Source: Thermoplasmata archaeon (GTDB lineage: Archaea; Thermoplasmatota; Thermoplasmata; Lutacidiplasmatales; UBA184). Taken from it: a stretch of 11,535 bases of DNA. Below, piece by piece: positions 6,189 to 11,535 of the stretch. The stretch spans positions 1 to 11,535 of the forward strand of contig JASHUV010000072.1 of the NCBI GenBank assembly GCA_030039825.1, read 5' to 3'. Under the pieces are notes generated by a model. It did no database searches and was not told the origin of the DNA. It saw only the letters and a list, made by a program, of their open reading frames with translations. The position numbers and the translations under genes are program-made. Within the stretch, counting starts at the first letter, position 1; each line of letters starts with the position of its first letter.

Positions 6189-6242
6189 TCCGGCCCCCCG
6201 CATCCCGGCTCCGTCCCCGTCCCTGACCGGTCGGAGCGCGCG

Positions 6243-7145
6243 ATGGCGACGCCGGCGCTCCTCGATCCCCGCCAGATCCTCGCCCTCGATCCCGCCGGCG
6301 CCGATGCGCTGCTCGACCGGCTCGAACGGACGGTCCCGGTGCGACCGCCGCTCGTCGAGTTCGCCCCGCCGGGCGCCCGCGAGGGCACGGTCTTCGGGGA
6401 CACGCACGGCGATTGGCGATCGACGATCGCCGCCGCCCAGCGATTCTGGAGCGCCCCGTCGGCGGGCGCCCTCGTCGGTCTCGGCGACTACATCGACCGT
6501 CCGCCGGAGGACTGCGGCGAGGGCTCGGTCGCGAACGCGCTCCTCCTGCTCCAATGGACCGCCGCCTTCCCGGAGCGCGTCCTTCTCATCCAAGGGAACC
6601 ACGAGGCCCACCGACGGATCGCCGTCGTCCCTCACGGCCTCGCGGAGGAGGTCGATCAGCTCTGGGGCCCGGAGGAGGCGCGCTACCTCCGCCTGATGGC
6701 GCTGCTCGAGCGCGGGCCGCTCGCCGCGACGACGGCGAGCGGCGCCTTCCTGGCGCACGGGGGCTTCCCTCGGGCGGTCGGGTCCGATCCGTACCCCCAG
6801 GAGTTCCGGGCCGACGACGACGAGGTCCTCGCGGAGATCGTGTGGGGCGAACCGGACGCGGGTCGCTCGCGACGCGGGGTCGTGACCCCGTTCCGAGAGA
6901 GCGACCTCGACCGCTTCCTCGCCCGGAGCGGCACGCGCCTCTTCCTGCGCGGCCACGACCCGGACCTCACCGGACGACCGCTCTACGGCGGCCGCTGCCT
7001 GACCCTGCACACCTGCCGCCTCTACCAGCGCTTCGGCGGAGTGATCGCCGCCCGTCTCCCGCTCGACCGGACCGTCGCGAGGGCCGGCGACCTCCTCCTC
7101 GAGCACCTGGCGACGGAAGGCCGGGTCTACCCGCCCGTCGATTGA
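6243..7145 (+). CDS. PPP-family metallophosphatase (serine/threonine phosphatase-like)
   Basis: Protein of 300 aa with the complete calcineurin-like/PPP metal signature: GDTHG (52-56), GDYIDR (81-86) and GNHE (118-121), followed by metal-ligand histidines H172 (FLAHGGF) and H238 (FLRGHDP). These would bind two divalent metals and hydrolyse phosphate esters; the GDxxDR/GNHE pairing and spacing are those of protein Ser/Thr phosphatases rather than nucleotide pyrophosphatases. There is no signal peptide or membrane segment, so it is cytosolic. An N-terminal extension of about 45 residues precedes the core. The start ATG 6243 lies 40 nt after tRNA-Leu with no TATA-like box between, so it may be expressed by read-through from the tRNA unit. 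Its last 19 nt overlap the convergent tsr3 gene. The physiological substrate is unknown. Confidence 0.9.
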   Translation: MATPALLDPRQILALDPAGADALLDRLERTVPVRPPLVEFAPPGAREGTVFGDTHGDWRSTIAAAQRFWSAPSAGALVGLGDYIDRPPEDCGEGSVANALLLLQWTAAFPERVLLIQGNHEAHRRIAVVPHGLAEEVDQLWGPEEARYLRLMALLERGPLAATTASGAFLAHGGFPRAVGSDPYPQEFRADDDEVLAEIVWGEPDAGRSRRGVVTPFRESDLDRFLARSGTRLFLRGHDPDLTGRPLYGGRCLTLHTCRLYQRFGGVIAARLPLDRTVARAGDLLLEHLATEGRVYPPVD

Positions 7146-7768
7146 GAGGCCGGGGCGAGCTCGCGACGCCCCCGCCGCGCGTCGGCGGCCCGGGGGTCGG
7201 GGGCGTACACCCGCTGCTCGAGCGCGACGACCTCCGACGGTCCGTCGCCGGGGCGGAGGCCGGTGAGGAGCGCCTCGTTCATGCGGAAGAACGCGTCGCC
7301 CCCGTGGAAGCGATCGAGCAGGTCCTCGGCCGCGCGGCGGTCGCCGAGCACGGCGAGCGAGGCGGCGAGCGCCTCGGCCGTGTTGAGCTCCCCGAGACGG
7401 CCGAAGTGCTGGGGGTTCGCCGCGAGGAGCCACGGGAGCCGGCGCCGCTCGGGAAGGCGGCCGAGCCACGGGGCCTCGCGCGGGTATCCGCCCCGCTCCG
7501 CGAGGCGGTTCCAGGAGCAGTCGATGACGAGGACGCCGGCCGTCCGGGCCCGGGCCGCATCGGACGGCGCGAGCGGACGCTCGGCGTGCGGGTCGAGGAG
7601 GAGGGGGAGCGGCGCCGGCGGACGGCCCGGTCCGACCGAGCGGACGAGACCGGCCCGAAGGAGGCGGAGGCCGGTGCACGCCTTCGGGTGGTCCTCGCGC
7701 GAGAGGAGGATCAGGAGCGGGACCGCGCCCTCAGCGCGGCGGTTCCGCGTACTCTCGGAAGATCGCAT
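7127..7768 (-). CDS. Tsr3, small-subunit rRNA aminocarboxypropyltransferase
   Basis: Protein of 213 aa of the Tsr3 (DUF367) family, which transfers the 3-amino-3-carboxypropyl group of S-adenosylmethionine to a modified pseudouridine in the decoding region of small-subunit rRNA. Family blocks are visible in order: REDHPKACTGLRLLRAGLV (24-42), LLLDPHAERPLAPSD (56-70), VIDCSWNRL (81-89), the highly conserved LPWLLAANPQHFGRLGELNT (111-130) and AEALAASLAVLGD, then the FHGGDAFFRMNEALL stretch. The length is typical apart from a Ser/Gln-containing C-terminal tail. The start ATG 7768 is the only in-frame start before the conserved core and lies 38 nt inside the end of the aldolase gene, so translational coupling is likely. 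Its 3' end overlaps the convergent phosphatase by 19 nt. Confidence 0.92.
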   Translation of the reverse strand: MRSSESTRNRRAEGAVPLLILLSREDHPKACTGLRLLRAGLVRSVGPGRPPAPLPLLLDPHAERPLAPSDAARARTAGVLVIDCSWNRLAERGGYPREAPWLGRLPERRRLPWLLAANPQHFGRLGELNTAEALAASLAVLGDRRAAEDLLDRFHGGDAFFRMNEALLTGLRPGDGPSEVVALEQRVYAPDPRAADARRGRRELAPASQSTGG

Positions 7769-8702
7769 GGACCTCTCGCGAGATGCGGAGCGCGTCGTCC
7801 CAGGGCCTCTGCCAGAGGTTCCGGCCGAAGATGATCCCCGTCGCGCCGCCGGCCATCGACATCCGGACCTTCTCGAGGAGGTCGGTGTCGTCGACCTTCT
7901 CGCCGCCCGAGACGAGGACGAGCGCGCGGCCGGCGCTCTCGACGACCTTGCGGAAGGCGTCCTGGGGCGAGAGCGCGAGCGCGTTGTACGGCGGAGGGCT
8001 GTCCTTGTCCTTGTCCGACCGGACCGGATAGTTGAGCTTCACGATGTCGGCGCCGAGCTCGAGCGCGACGCGCGCCGCGTAGTCGATGGCGTAGAGGCTC
8101 TCCTTGCCGCCCTTCTTCGCGACGGCCTCGCCGCGGGGGTACGCCCAGACGATCACCGGTAGGCCCAGGCTCTCGGCCTCCTCGCGGACCATCCGGAACT
8201 GCTCGAAGTCCCGGTCCTGGCTCGGAGAGCCGACATAGACCGTGTAGCCGACCGCGTCGGCGCCGAGGCGCGCGGCGTCCTCGACGCTCCCCGTCAAGGC
8301 GCTGAACGCCTGGGCGTCGGACGGGATCGAGGTCTTCCCGTTGAGCTTCAGGATGAGCGGGACGTCGCCGGCGTACTCGCCGAAGTACCGCTCGGCGAGC
8401 CCGACATGGAGGGCGATGGCCGAGAAGTGGCCGTCCCGCGCCAGCCGGAACTGGTAGTCCGGATCGAGGGCGTCCGGGTTCGAGAAGAAGTCGGCCGGCC
8501 CGTGCTCGAGCCCCTGGTCGATCGGCAGGATGAGGAGCGTCCCGCCCCCCGGACCGTGGTGGTAGAGGAGGCGCTTCAGCCGGGTCCTCTTCCCGGGCGA
8601 GAGGCCGAGGGAGGAGAGGGCCGGGCGCCGAAAGGGGGTGCCCGCCGAGAGGCCGGCGCCGGTCGGAAGGGGAACGGACGGTCGGGCCGCGGGGGCGTCC
8701 AT
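7731..8702 (-). CDS. class I fructose-bisphosphate aldolase, DhnA/FbaB type
   Basis: Protein of 323 aa that interconverts fructose 1,6-bisphosphate with dihydroxyacetone phosphate and glyceraldehyde 3-phosphate in glycolysis/gluconeogenesis. TIM-barrel landmarks are LPIDQGLEHGPADFFSNP (59-76), which carries the conserved aspartate and phosphate-binding region, PLILKLNGKT (115-124), VGYTVYVGS (151-159), GADIVKLNYPV (217-227) with the expected Schiff-base lysine K222, and the C-terminal phosphate-binding segments VLVSGGEK and GATGIIFGRNLWQR. The DQGLEHGP motif fits the FbaB-like aldolases better than the shorter ADH synthases of aromatic amino-acid synthesis, which remain the alternative. The start ATG 8702 lies 31 nt from a TATA-like box, indicating a leaderless mRNA; an N-terminal extension of about 40 residues is unlike shorter archaeal relatives. 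It overlaps tsr3 by 38 nt. Confidence 0.92.
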   Translation of the reverse strand: MDAPAARPSVPLPTGAGLSAGTPFRRPALSSLGLSPGKRTRLKRLLYHHGPGGGTLLILPIDQGLEHGPADFFSNPDALDPDYQFRLARDGHFSAIALHVGLAERYFGEYAGDVPLILKLNGKTSIPSDAQAFSALTGSVEDAARLGADAVGYTVYVGSPSQDRDFEQFRMVREEAESLGLPVIVWAYPRGEAVAKKGGKESLYAIDYAARVALELGADIVKLNYPVRSDKDKDSPPPYNALALSPQDAFRKVVESAGRALVLVSGGEKVDDTDLLEKVRMSMAGGATGIIFGRNLWQRPWDDALRISREVHAIFREYAEPPR

Positions 8703-8728
8703 GGTCCGGACGGCGCACGGGCGCGGCC

Positions 8729-8738
8729 GATTTAAGTC
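8729..8738 (-). promoter_or_regulatory. TATA-like box of the aldolase-tsr3 unit
   Basis: TTTAAG (8731-8736; CTTAAA on the minus strand) is centred about 31 nt from ATG 8702, so transcription would begin within a few bases of the start codon. It resembles the CTTAAG box of tRNA-Ala. Confidence 0.6.
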
Positions 8739-8775
8739 TTGGTCGGCGAGGGGACCTCCTCCGCCCCGGCCGGGC

Positions 8776-8783
8776 GCTTATGG
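8776..8783 (+). promoter_or_regulatory. TATA-like box of the cation transporter gene
   Basis: GCTTATGG is centred about 31 nt upstream of ATG 8811, again a leaderless spacing. It lies inside the longer reading frame that begins further upstream, which supports the internal ATG as the true start. Confidence 0.5.
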
Positions 8784-8810
8784 CCCGAGGGGGCCGTGCC
8801 GGGCCGACGG

Positions 8811-9695
8811 ATGCGGTCCGAGGTCATCGTCGAAGCGACCGTCGCCGTGAACGCCGTCCTCTTCGTCGGCCTCTTCACCGTCGGCGAGATCTCCGGGAGC
8901 CGCGCGGTCCTCTCCCAGGCGATCTACGTCGCGGCCGACCTGATCGGCGCCCTCCTCCTGACCTGGGGGATCATCGCCTCCCAGCGCCCCCCGGACGACC
9001 GCCATCCGTTCGGCCGCGGAAAGGAGCGCTTCTTCTGGTCGTTCTCCGCCTCGCTCGTGACGTTCACCGTCGCCGGCCTTCTCGTCATCCTCACGGCGCT
9101 CGACGCCCTCGAGCGCCCGGGCGAGGTCACCGACCTCCGCGTCGCGATCCTCATCCTCGCGGCGACGGTCCTCTCGAGCCTCGTCACGCTCTACGTGACG
9201 CTCCGGGAGCTCCGTCACGCCAACACGTCGATCTCCACCTTCCTCGAATCGTCGAACCTCGGCCTGAAGATCATCTTCTACCAGGACATCGCGTCCGTCT
9301 GCGGCGCGCTCGTCGCCCTGTCCGGGGTGGGCCTCATCGCGCTCACCCACGACTCGATCTACGACGGGATCGCGTCGATGGGCGTCGGCATCCTCTTCCT
9401 CATCACGGGCGTCCTCATCGCCGGCGAGAGCCGGGAGCTCCTCGTCGGGAAGGCCGTCCCTCCGGACGACGCCCGGAGGATCCTCGCGACGGTCGAGCGC
9501 GACGCCCGGGTCCGGAGGGTCCGGAGCGTCCAGTCGATGATGCTCGGTCCGGAGGACCTGCTCGTCGCGCTGCGCGTCAACTTCCAGGACGGGCTCACCA
9601 CCGACCAGATCGAGGGCGCGATCGACCAGATCTCGGCGGCGCTCCGGGAGACCTTCCCGACGCTCCGCCACCTGCTCATCGAGCCCGAGTCTTGA
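8811..9695 (+). CDS. cation diffusion facilitator family transporter with atypical metal site
   Basis: Membrane protein of 294 aa, expected to export divalent metal in exchange for protons. Six membrane segments (about residues 5-25, 33-55, 76-97, 110-132, 153-178, 188-204) precede a cytosolic metal-binding-like C-terminal domain. Family marks are LSQAIYVAADLIGA in TM2, HPFGRGKERFFW (65-76) in the TM2-TM3 loop, IYDGIASMGVG (183-193) before TM6 and GESRELLVGKA (205-215), placing it near the SLC30A9-like branch. In TM2 the usual histidine is Y39 (D43 kept), and TM5 has Q158-D159 where related proteins, as I recall, have E-D or HxxxD. Metal choice is therefore uncertain. ATG 8811 is preferred over starts near 8739 because of the promoter position and family length. 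It is convergent with the MFS gene, 34 nt apart. Confidence 0.88.
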   Translation: MRSEVIVEATVAVNAVLFVGLFTVGEISGSRAVLSQAIYVAADLIGALLLTWGIIASQRPPDDRHPFGRGKERFFWSFSASLVTFTVAGLLVILTALDALERPGEVTDLRVAILILAATVLSSLVTLYVTLRELRHANTSISTFLESSNLGLKIIFYQDIASVCGALVALSGVGLIALTHDSIYDGIASMGVGILFLITGVLIAGESRELLVGKAVPPDDARRILATVERDARVRRVRSVQSMMLGPEDLLVALRVNFQDGLTTDQIEGAIDQISAALRETFPTLRHLLIEPES

Positions 9696-9729
9696 ACGGC
9701 CCCGCCCAGGGGGCGAGACCGCGACCGCC

Positions 9730-10941
9730 CTATCCGGCCGGGGCGAACCGGTACCGGGCGACGGTCAGGAGCACGAGCCCGACGGCGATCCCGCCGAAGT
9801 AGAGGTCGAGGCCGGTCGCCCCGGCGGCGTCGAAGAGCGAGGTCGAGACGAGGAGACCGATCATCATCCCGAGGCTGATCGTCAGGGTGTAGACGGCCAT
9901 CGTCGTGGCGCGCGAGGTGGCGCGGCTCGCGTCCGCGAGCGCCGCGAGCGCCGCCGGACCGTAGGCGAGCGCCGGCAGGACGCTCGCCCCCACGATCGCG
10001 AGCGCGGCGTCGGAGACGCCGTAGGTCGCGAGGAGACCGGCGCCGATGAGGACGCCGACGAAGCCCACCGTGCCGACGCCCATCAGCGCCATCCGGCCGA
10101 AGCGGTCGGCGAGCCCGCCGAAGTACGGCTGGGTGGCGAGGAGGAGGAGGCCCCCGACCCCGATCACGGCCGCGAGCTCCCAGGTCGGCAGGCCCGCCGA
10201 GCCGGCGGCCCCCCCGAGGAAGACGAACAGCGTCCCGAGGAGGAGGTAGATCACGAGCCAGGGGAGGGTCACGAGCAGGACGTCCCGGCGGAGGGCCGCG
10301 CGAAGCAGACGGAAGACCGGCGAGCTCGGGTGGGCCGGGACCGGTTCCTGCACCGACCGCAGCGACAGGTAGGCGAGGCCGAAGCCGCCCCCCAGGATCG
10401 CCCCGCCGATCAGGAAGAGGGCGCCGAGCTCCCCGTTCGGGAGGGCGGCGAGGAGGCCGAAACCGGCGGCGAAGCCGAGCACCCATCCCATCAGGTTCAT
10501 GGCGTCGAAGCGGCCCATCGCGAGCCCGCGCTCGTCGACCCCGGCCTCGTCCCCCACGAGAGCGAGGCTCGTGGTCAGGATCGCCCCGCTCGCGATGCCG
10601 AAGACGTAGTTGAGCGGCCCGAGGAAGAGCGGGTCCCGCGAAAGGGCCCCGAGCGCCGTGAGCACGGCCGCCCCCCCGATCGCCGCGAAGAGGACGGGGA
10701 AGCGCCCCCGCCGGTCGGCGACCTGTCCGGTCGCGAGGACGGTCGTGAACTCTCCCGCCGGCGCGAGGGCGGCGACGAGACCGATCGTCCCGACCGACGC
10801 CGTGCCGAACCCCTGCGAGGTCCCGGCGATGTAGGAGGCGAAGACGGAGATCGTCAGGCCGAAGGCGAACCGGATGAGGAACGTCGAGATGTAGACGACC
10901 CGCAGGACCCGGGATCGGCCGCCGTCGTCCGGCCCCGTCAC
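9730..10941 (-). CDS. major facilitator superfamily (MFS) transporter
   Basis: Protein of 403 aa with about 12 membrane segments. The MFS loop signature appears twice, as expected for the two 6-helix halves: GQVADRRGR (72-80) between TM2 and TM3 and GGLADRFGR between TM8 and TM9. A charged, Pro-containing central loop (RSVQEPVPAHPSSPVFRLL) separates the halves. The start GTG 10941 lies 7 nt after the stop of the glyoxalase-like gene, so the two are one transcription unit; other starts would place the first helix too far in or run into the upstream gene. It has no features that define a substrate; a drug- or metabolite-efflux role is a guess from the general family resemblance. Confidence 0.87.
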   Translation of the reverse strand: MTGPDDGGRSRVLRVVYISTFLIRFAFGLTISVFASYIAGTSQGFGTASVGTIGLVAALAPAGEFTTVLATGQVADRRGRFPVLFAAIGGAAVLTALGALSRDPLFLGPLNYVFGIASGAILTTSLALVGDEAGVDERGLAMGRFDAMNLMGWVLGFAAGFGLLAALPNGELGALFLIGGAILGGGFGLAYLSLRSVQEPVPAHPSSPVFRLLRAALRRDVLLVTLPWLVIYLLLGTLFVFLGGAAGSAGLPTWELAAVIGVGGLLLLATQPYFGGLADRFGRMALMGVGTVGFVGVLIGAGLLATYGVSDAALAIVGASVLPALAYGPAALAALADASRATSRATTMAVYTLTISLGMMIGLLVSTSLFDAAGATGLDLYFGGIAVGLVLLTVARYRFAPAG

Positions 10942-10948
10942 GCCCGGG

Positions 10949-11341
10949 TCACCGGGCGCCCCCGGCCGGGCGCTCGAGGAGCTCGATCCAGACGTCGTCG
11001 GGGTCGAGGAGGAAGGCGATGCGGCCGGACCCCCCTTGGAGCGAGTAGGGCTCCTTCGCGACCCGGACCCCGCGGGCCCGGGCCGCGGCGAGGAAGGCGT
11101 CGAGATCGGGGACCTCGAAGGCCAAGTGGTCGAGCTGCTCACCGGGGTCGATCCGCTCCTTCCCCTCCCAATAGGTAAGCTCGATCCGCGCGCCGCTCGC
11201 CGGATCCCGAACGAAGGCGATCTCGGCGTGGTTCTCGGGGATCGGGCGCCGCCGCTCGAACTCGAGGCCGAGGACCTCGGTGTAGAACGCCAGGCTCCGA
11301 TCGAGGGAGCCGACGGTGAGGGAGGTGTGGAGGAAGCGCAT
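10949..11341 (-). CDS. glyoxalase I-like VOC-family protein (lactoylglutathione lyase type)
   Basis: Protein of 130 aa formed by two betaalphabetabetabeta (VOC) repeats. It aligns by eye along its length with bacterial GloA: MRFLHTSLTVGSLDRSLAFY at the N-terminus, the LAFY..VLGL turn, IELTYW, LDHLAFEVPD and IAFLLDPDDVWIELLE. The four metal ligands are all present at the expected spacing: H5, E54, H72 and E120. It would isomerise the hemithioacetal of methylglyoxal and a thiol cofactor; because most archaea lack glutathione, the natural thiol may differ, or the substrate may be another VOC compound. The start ATG 11341 is chosen over an upstream in-frame start at 11395 because a TATA-like box lies 27-32 nt upstream and homologues start here. 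It is followed directly by the MFS gene. Confidence 0.9.
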   Translation of the reverse strand: MRFLHTSLTVGSLDRSLAFYTEVLGLEFERRRPIPENHAEIAFVRDPASGARIELTYWEGKERIDPGEQLDHLAFEVPDLDAFLAAARARGVRVAKEPYSLQGGSGRIAFLLDPDDVWIELLERPAGGAR

Positions 11342-11364
11342 CGGCGAACGAGCGGGCACCCCGC

Positions 11365-11374
11365 GCTTAGTCTT
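11365..11374 (-). promoter_or_regulatory. TATA-like box of the glyoxalase-MFS unit
   Basis: GCTTAGTCTT on the given strand is centred about 28 nt upstream of ATG 11341, the spacing of a leaderless archaeal mRNA. It lies in the 53-nt gap after the gltX stop codon. Confidence 0.5.
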
Positions 11375-11394
11375 GGCGGCGGACGGGCCCGCCA

Positions 11395-11535
11395 CTAGGG
11401 GTGGCCGAAGCAGACCCGGACCGGCCCCTCGGCGGGCTGCGGCTCCTCCACCCGGACGAACCCGTACCGCTCGAACTGGTAGATCGTGCGCGGCGGCGCG
11501 CTCGCCAGCGCCCCCTCGGCGAGGCCCCGCTCCCA
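11395..11535 (-). CDS. glutamyl-tRNA synthetase, archaeal type (C-terminal 46 residues only)
   Basis: The minus strand encodes the last 46 residues and a TAG stop of a gene that runs off the right edge. The segment TIYQFERYGFVRVEE matches the conserved end of the beta-barrel anticodon-binding domain of archaeal/eukaryote-type class Ic Glu/Gln-tRNA synthetases (typically ..QFERFGFVRxD..). In archaea this enzyme charges both tRNA-Glu and tRNA-Gln with glutamate, so it would act on the tRNA-Gln encoded at 5918. The identification rests on a short segment; a GlnRS tail would look similar but is rare in archaea. Confidence 0.72.
   Translation of the reverse strand, partial: WERGLAEGALASAPPRTIYQFERYGFVRVEEPQPAEGPVRVCFGHP

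Larger units (their letters stand above)
6058..6202 (+). tRNA. tRNA-Leu(UAG) with two introns (D arm and T loop)
   Basis: The acceptor GCGGGGG (6058-6064) pairs with CCCCCGC (6195-6201) and the discriminator is A6202, the leucine identity base. The anticodon stem CAGGG/CCCUG encloses CUUAGGA, giving anticodon UAG (6121-6123). A long class II variable arm contains UGCC/GGCA. The T stem is GCCGG (6146-6150) with CCGGC (6190-6194). Two insertions break the gene: 27 nt in the D arm (6082-6108) and about 32 nt in the T loop (about 6157-6188). Excising both leaves 86 nt, a normal tRNA-Leu size, with D stem CUC/GAG and T loop UUCAAAU. It starts 33 nt after tRNA-Gln and has no TATA box of its own. 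Confidence 0.92.

Noticed and set aside
5932..6226. Short plus-strand reading frames across the tRNA pair
   Set aside because: They are read through tRNA-Gln and tRNA-Leu exons and introns; the RNA structures explain the sequence.
6135..7679. 514-codon minus-strand frame across the tRNA-Leu, phosphatase and tsr3 genes
   Set aside because: Covers a tRNA gene and two recognised proteins in other frames, and its product has no recognisable motif.
8739..8810. Upstream extension of the cation transporter
   Set aside because: Adds non-conserved residues, spans the TATA-like box at 8776 and begins at a TTG codon next to the divergent aldolase promoter.
11342..11395. 18-residue N-terminal extension of the glyoxalase-like protein
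   Set aside because: Absent from GloA homologues, and it would place the TATA-like box at 11365 inside the coding region.
1..11535. CRISPR array, prophage or defence system
   Set aside because: No regularly spaced repeats, cas-like, phage structural or restriction genes are present on either strand.

Overview
The window comes from a very GC-rich archaeon. Several things point that way. AT-rich TATA-like boxes sit about 27-32 nt upstream of leaderless starts or tRNA 5' ends. The tRNA genes do not encode CCA, and two of them carry introns, one flanked by a textbook bulge-helix-bulge. A Tsr3 rRNA-modification enzyme, a DhnA-type class I aldolase and the C-terminus of an archaeal-type glutamyl-tRNA synthetase are also present. 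The proteins are arginine-rich rather than strongly acidic, which argues against a haloarchaeon. A GC-rich uncultured lineage such as a Thermoplasmatota group is my best guess, but it is only an inference.

Layout: (1) 1-1132 is an apparently complete IS481-type insertion sequence with imperfect 25-bp terminal inverted repeats; its left end coincides with the window edge. (2) 1247-2215 (+) encodes a tandem-GNAT acetyltransferase-like protein. (3) 2322-2393 (-) is tRNA-Ala(CGC). (4) 2444-5726 (-) is a nitrate/sulfonate-type ABC importer: a double-length fused permease, an ATPase, and a free-standing copy of the AAA-associated domain that is normally the C-terminal tail of such ATPases. No substrate-binding protein is in view. 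(5) 5918-6202 (+) is a tRNA-Gln(CUG)/tRNA-Leu(UAG) pair interrupted by three short introns: one in the T loop of each tRNA and one in the D arm of tRNA-Leu. (6) 6243-7145 (+) is a PPP-family phosphatase that begins 40 bp after tRNA-Leu. (7) 7127-8702 (-) holds a class I fructose-bisphosphate aldolase overlapped by tsr3. (8) 8811-9695 (+) is a cation diffusion facilitator with an altered metal site, divergent from the aldolase. (9) 9730-11341 (-) is a glyoxalase-I-like protein followed by an MFS transporter. (10) The right edge holds the 3' end of gltX (-).

The most noteworthy content is the tRNA pair. tRNA-Leu has two introns, at about 21/22 and 59/60. tRNA-Gln has an intron at the same T-loop site with a near-identical 3' junction. 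These non-canonical positions are easily missed by annotation and imply a splicing endonuclease with relaxed specificity. The rest is mainly housekeeping and transport genes in short transcription units with individually recognisable archaeal promoters. Long antisense reading frames across the window are GC-driven shadows.
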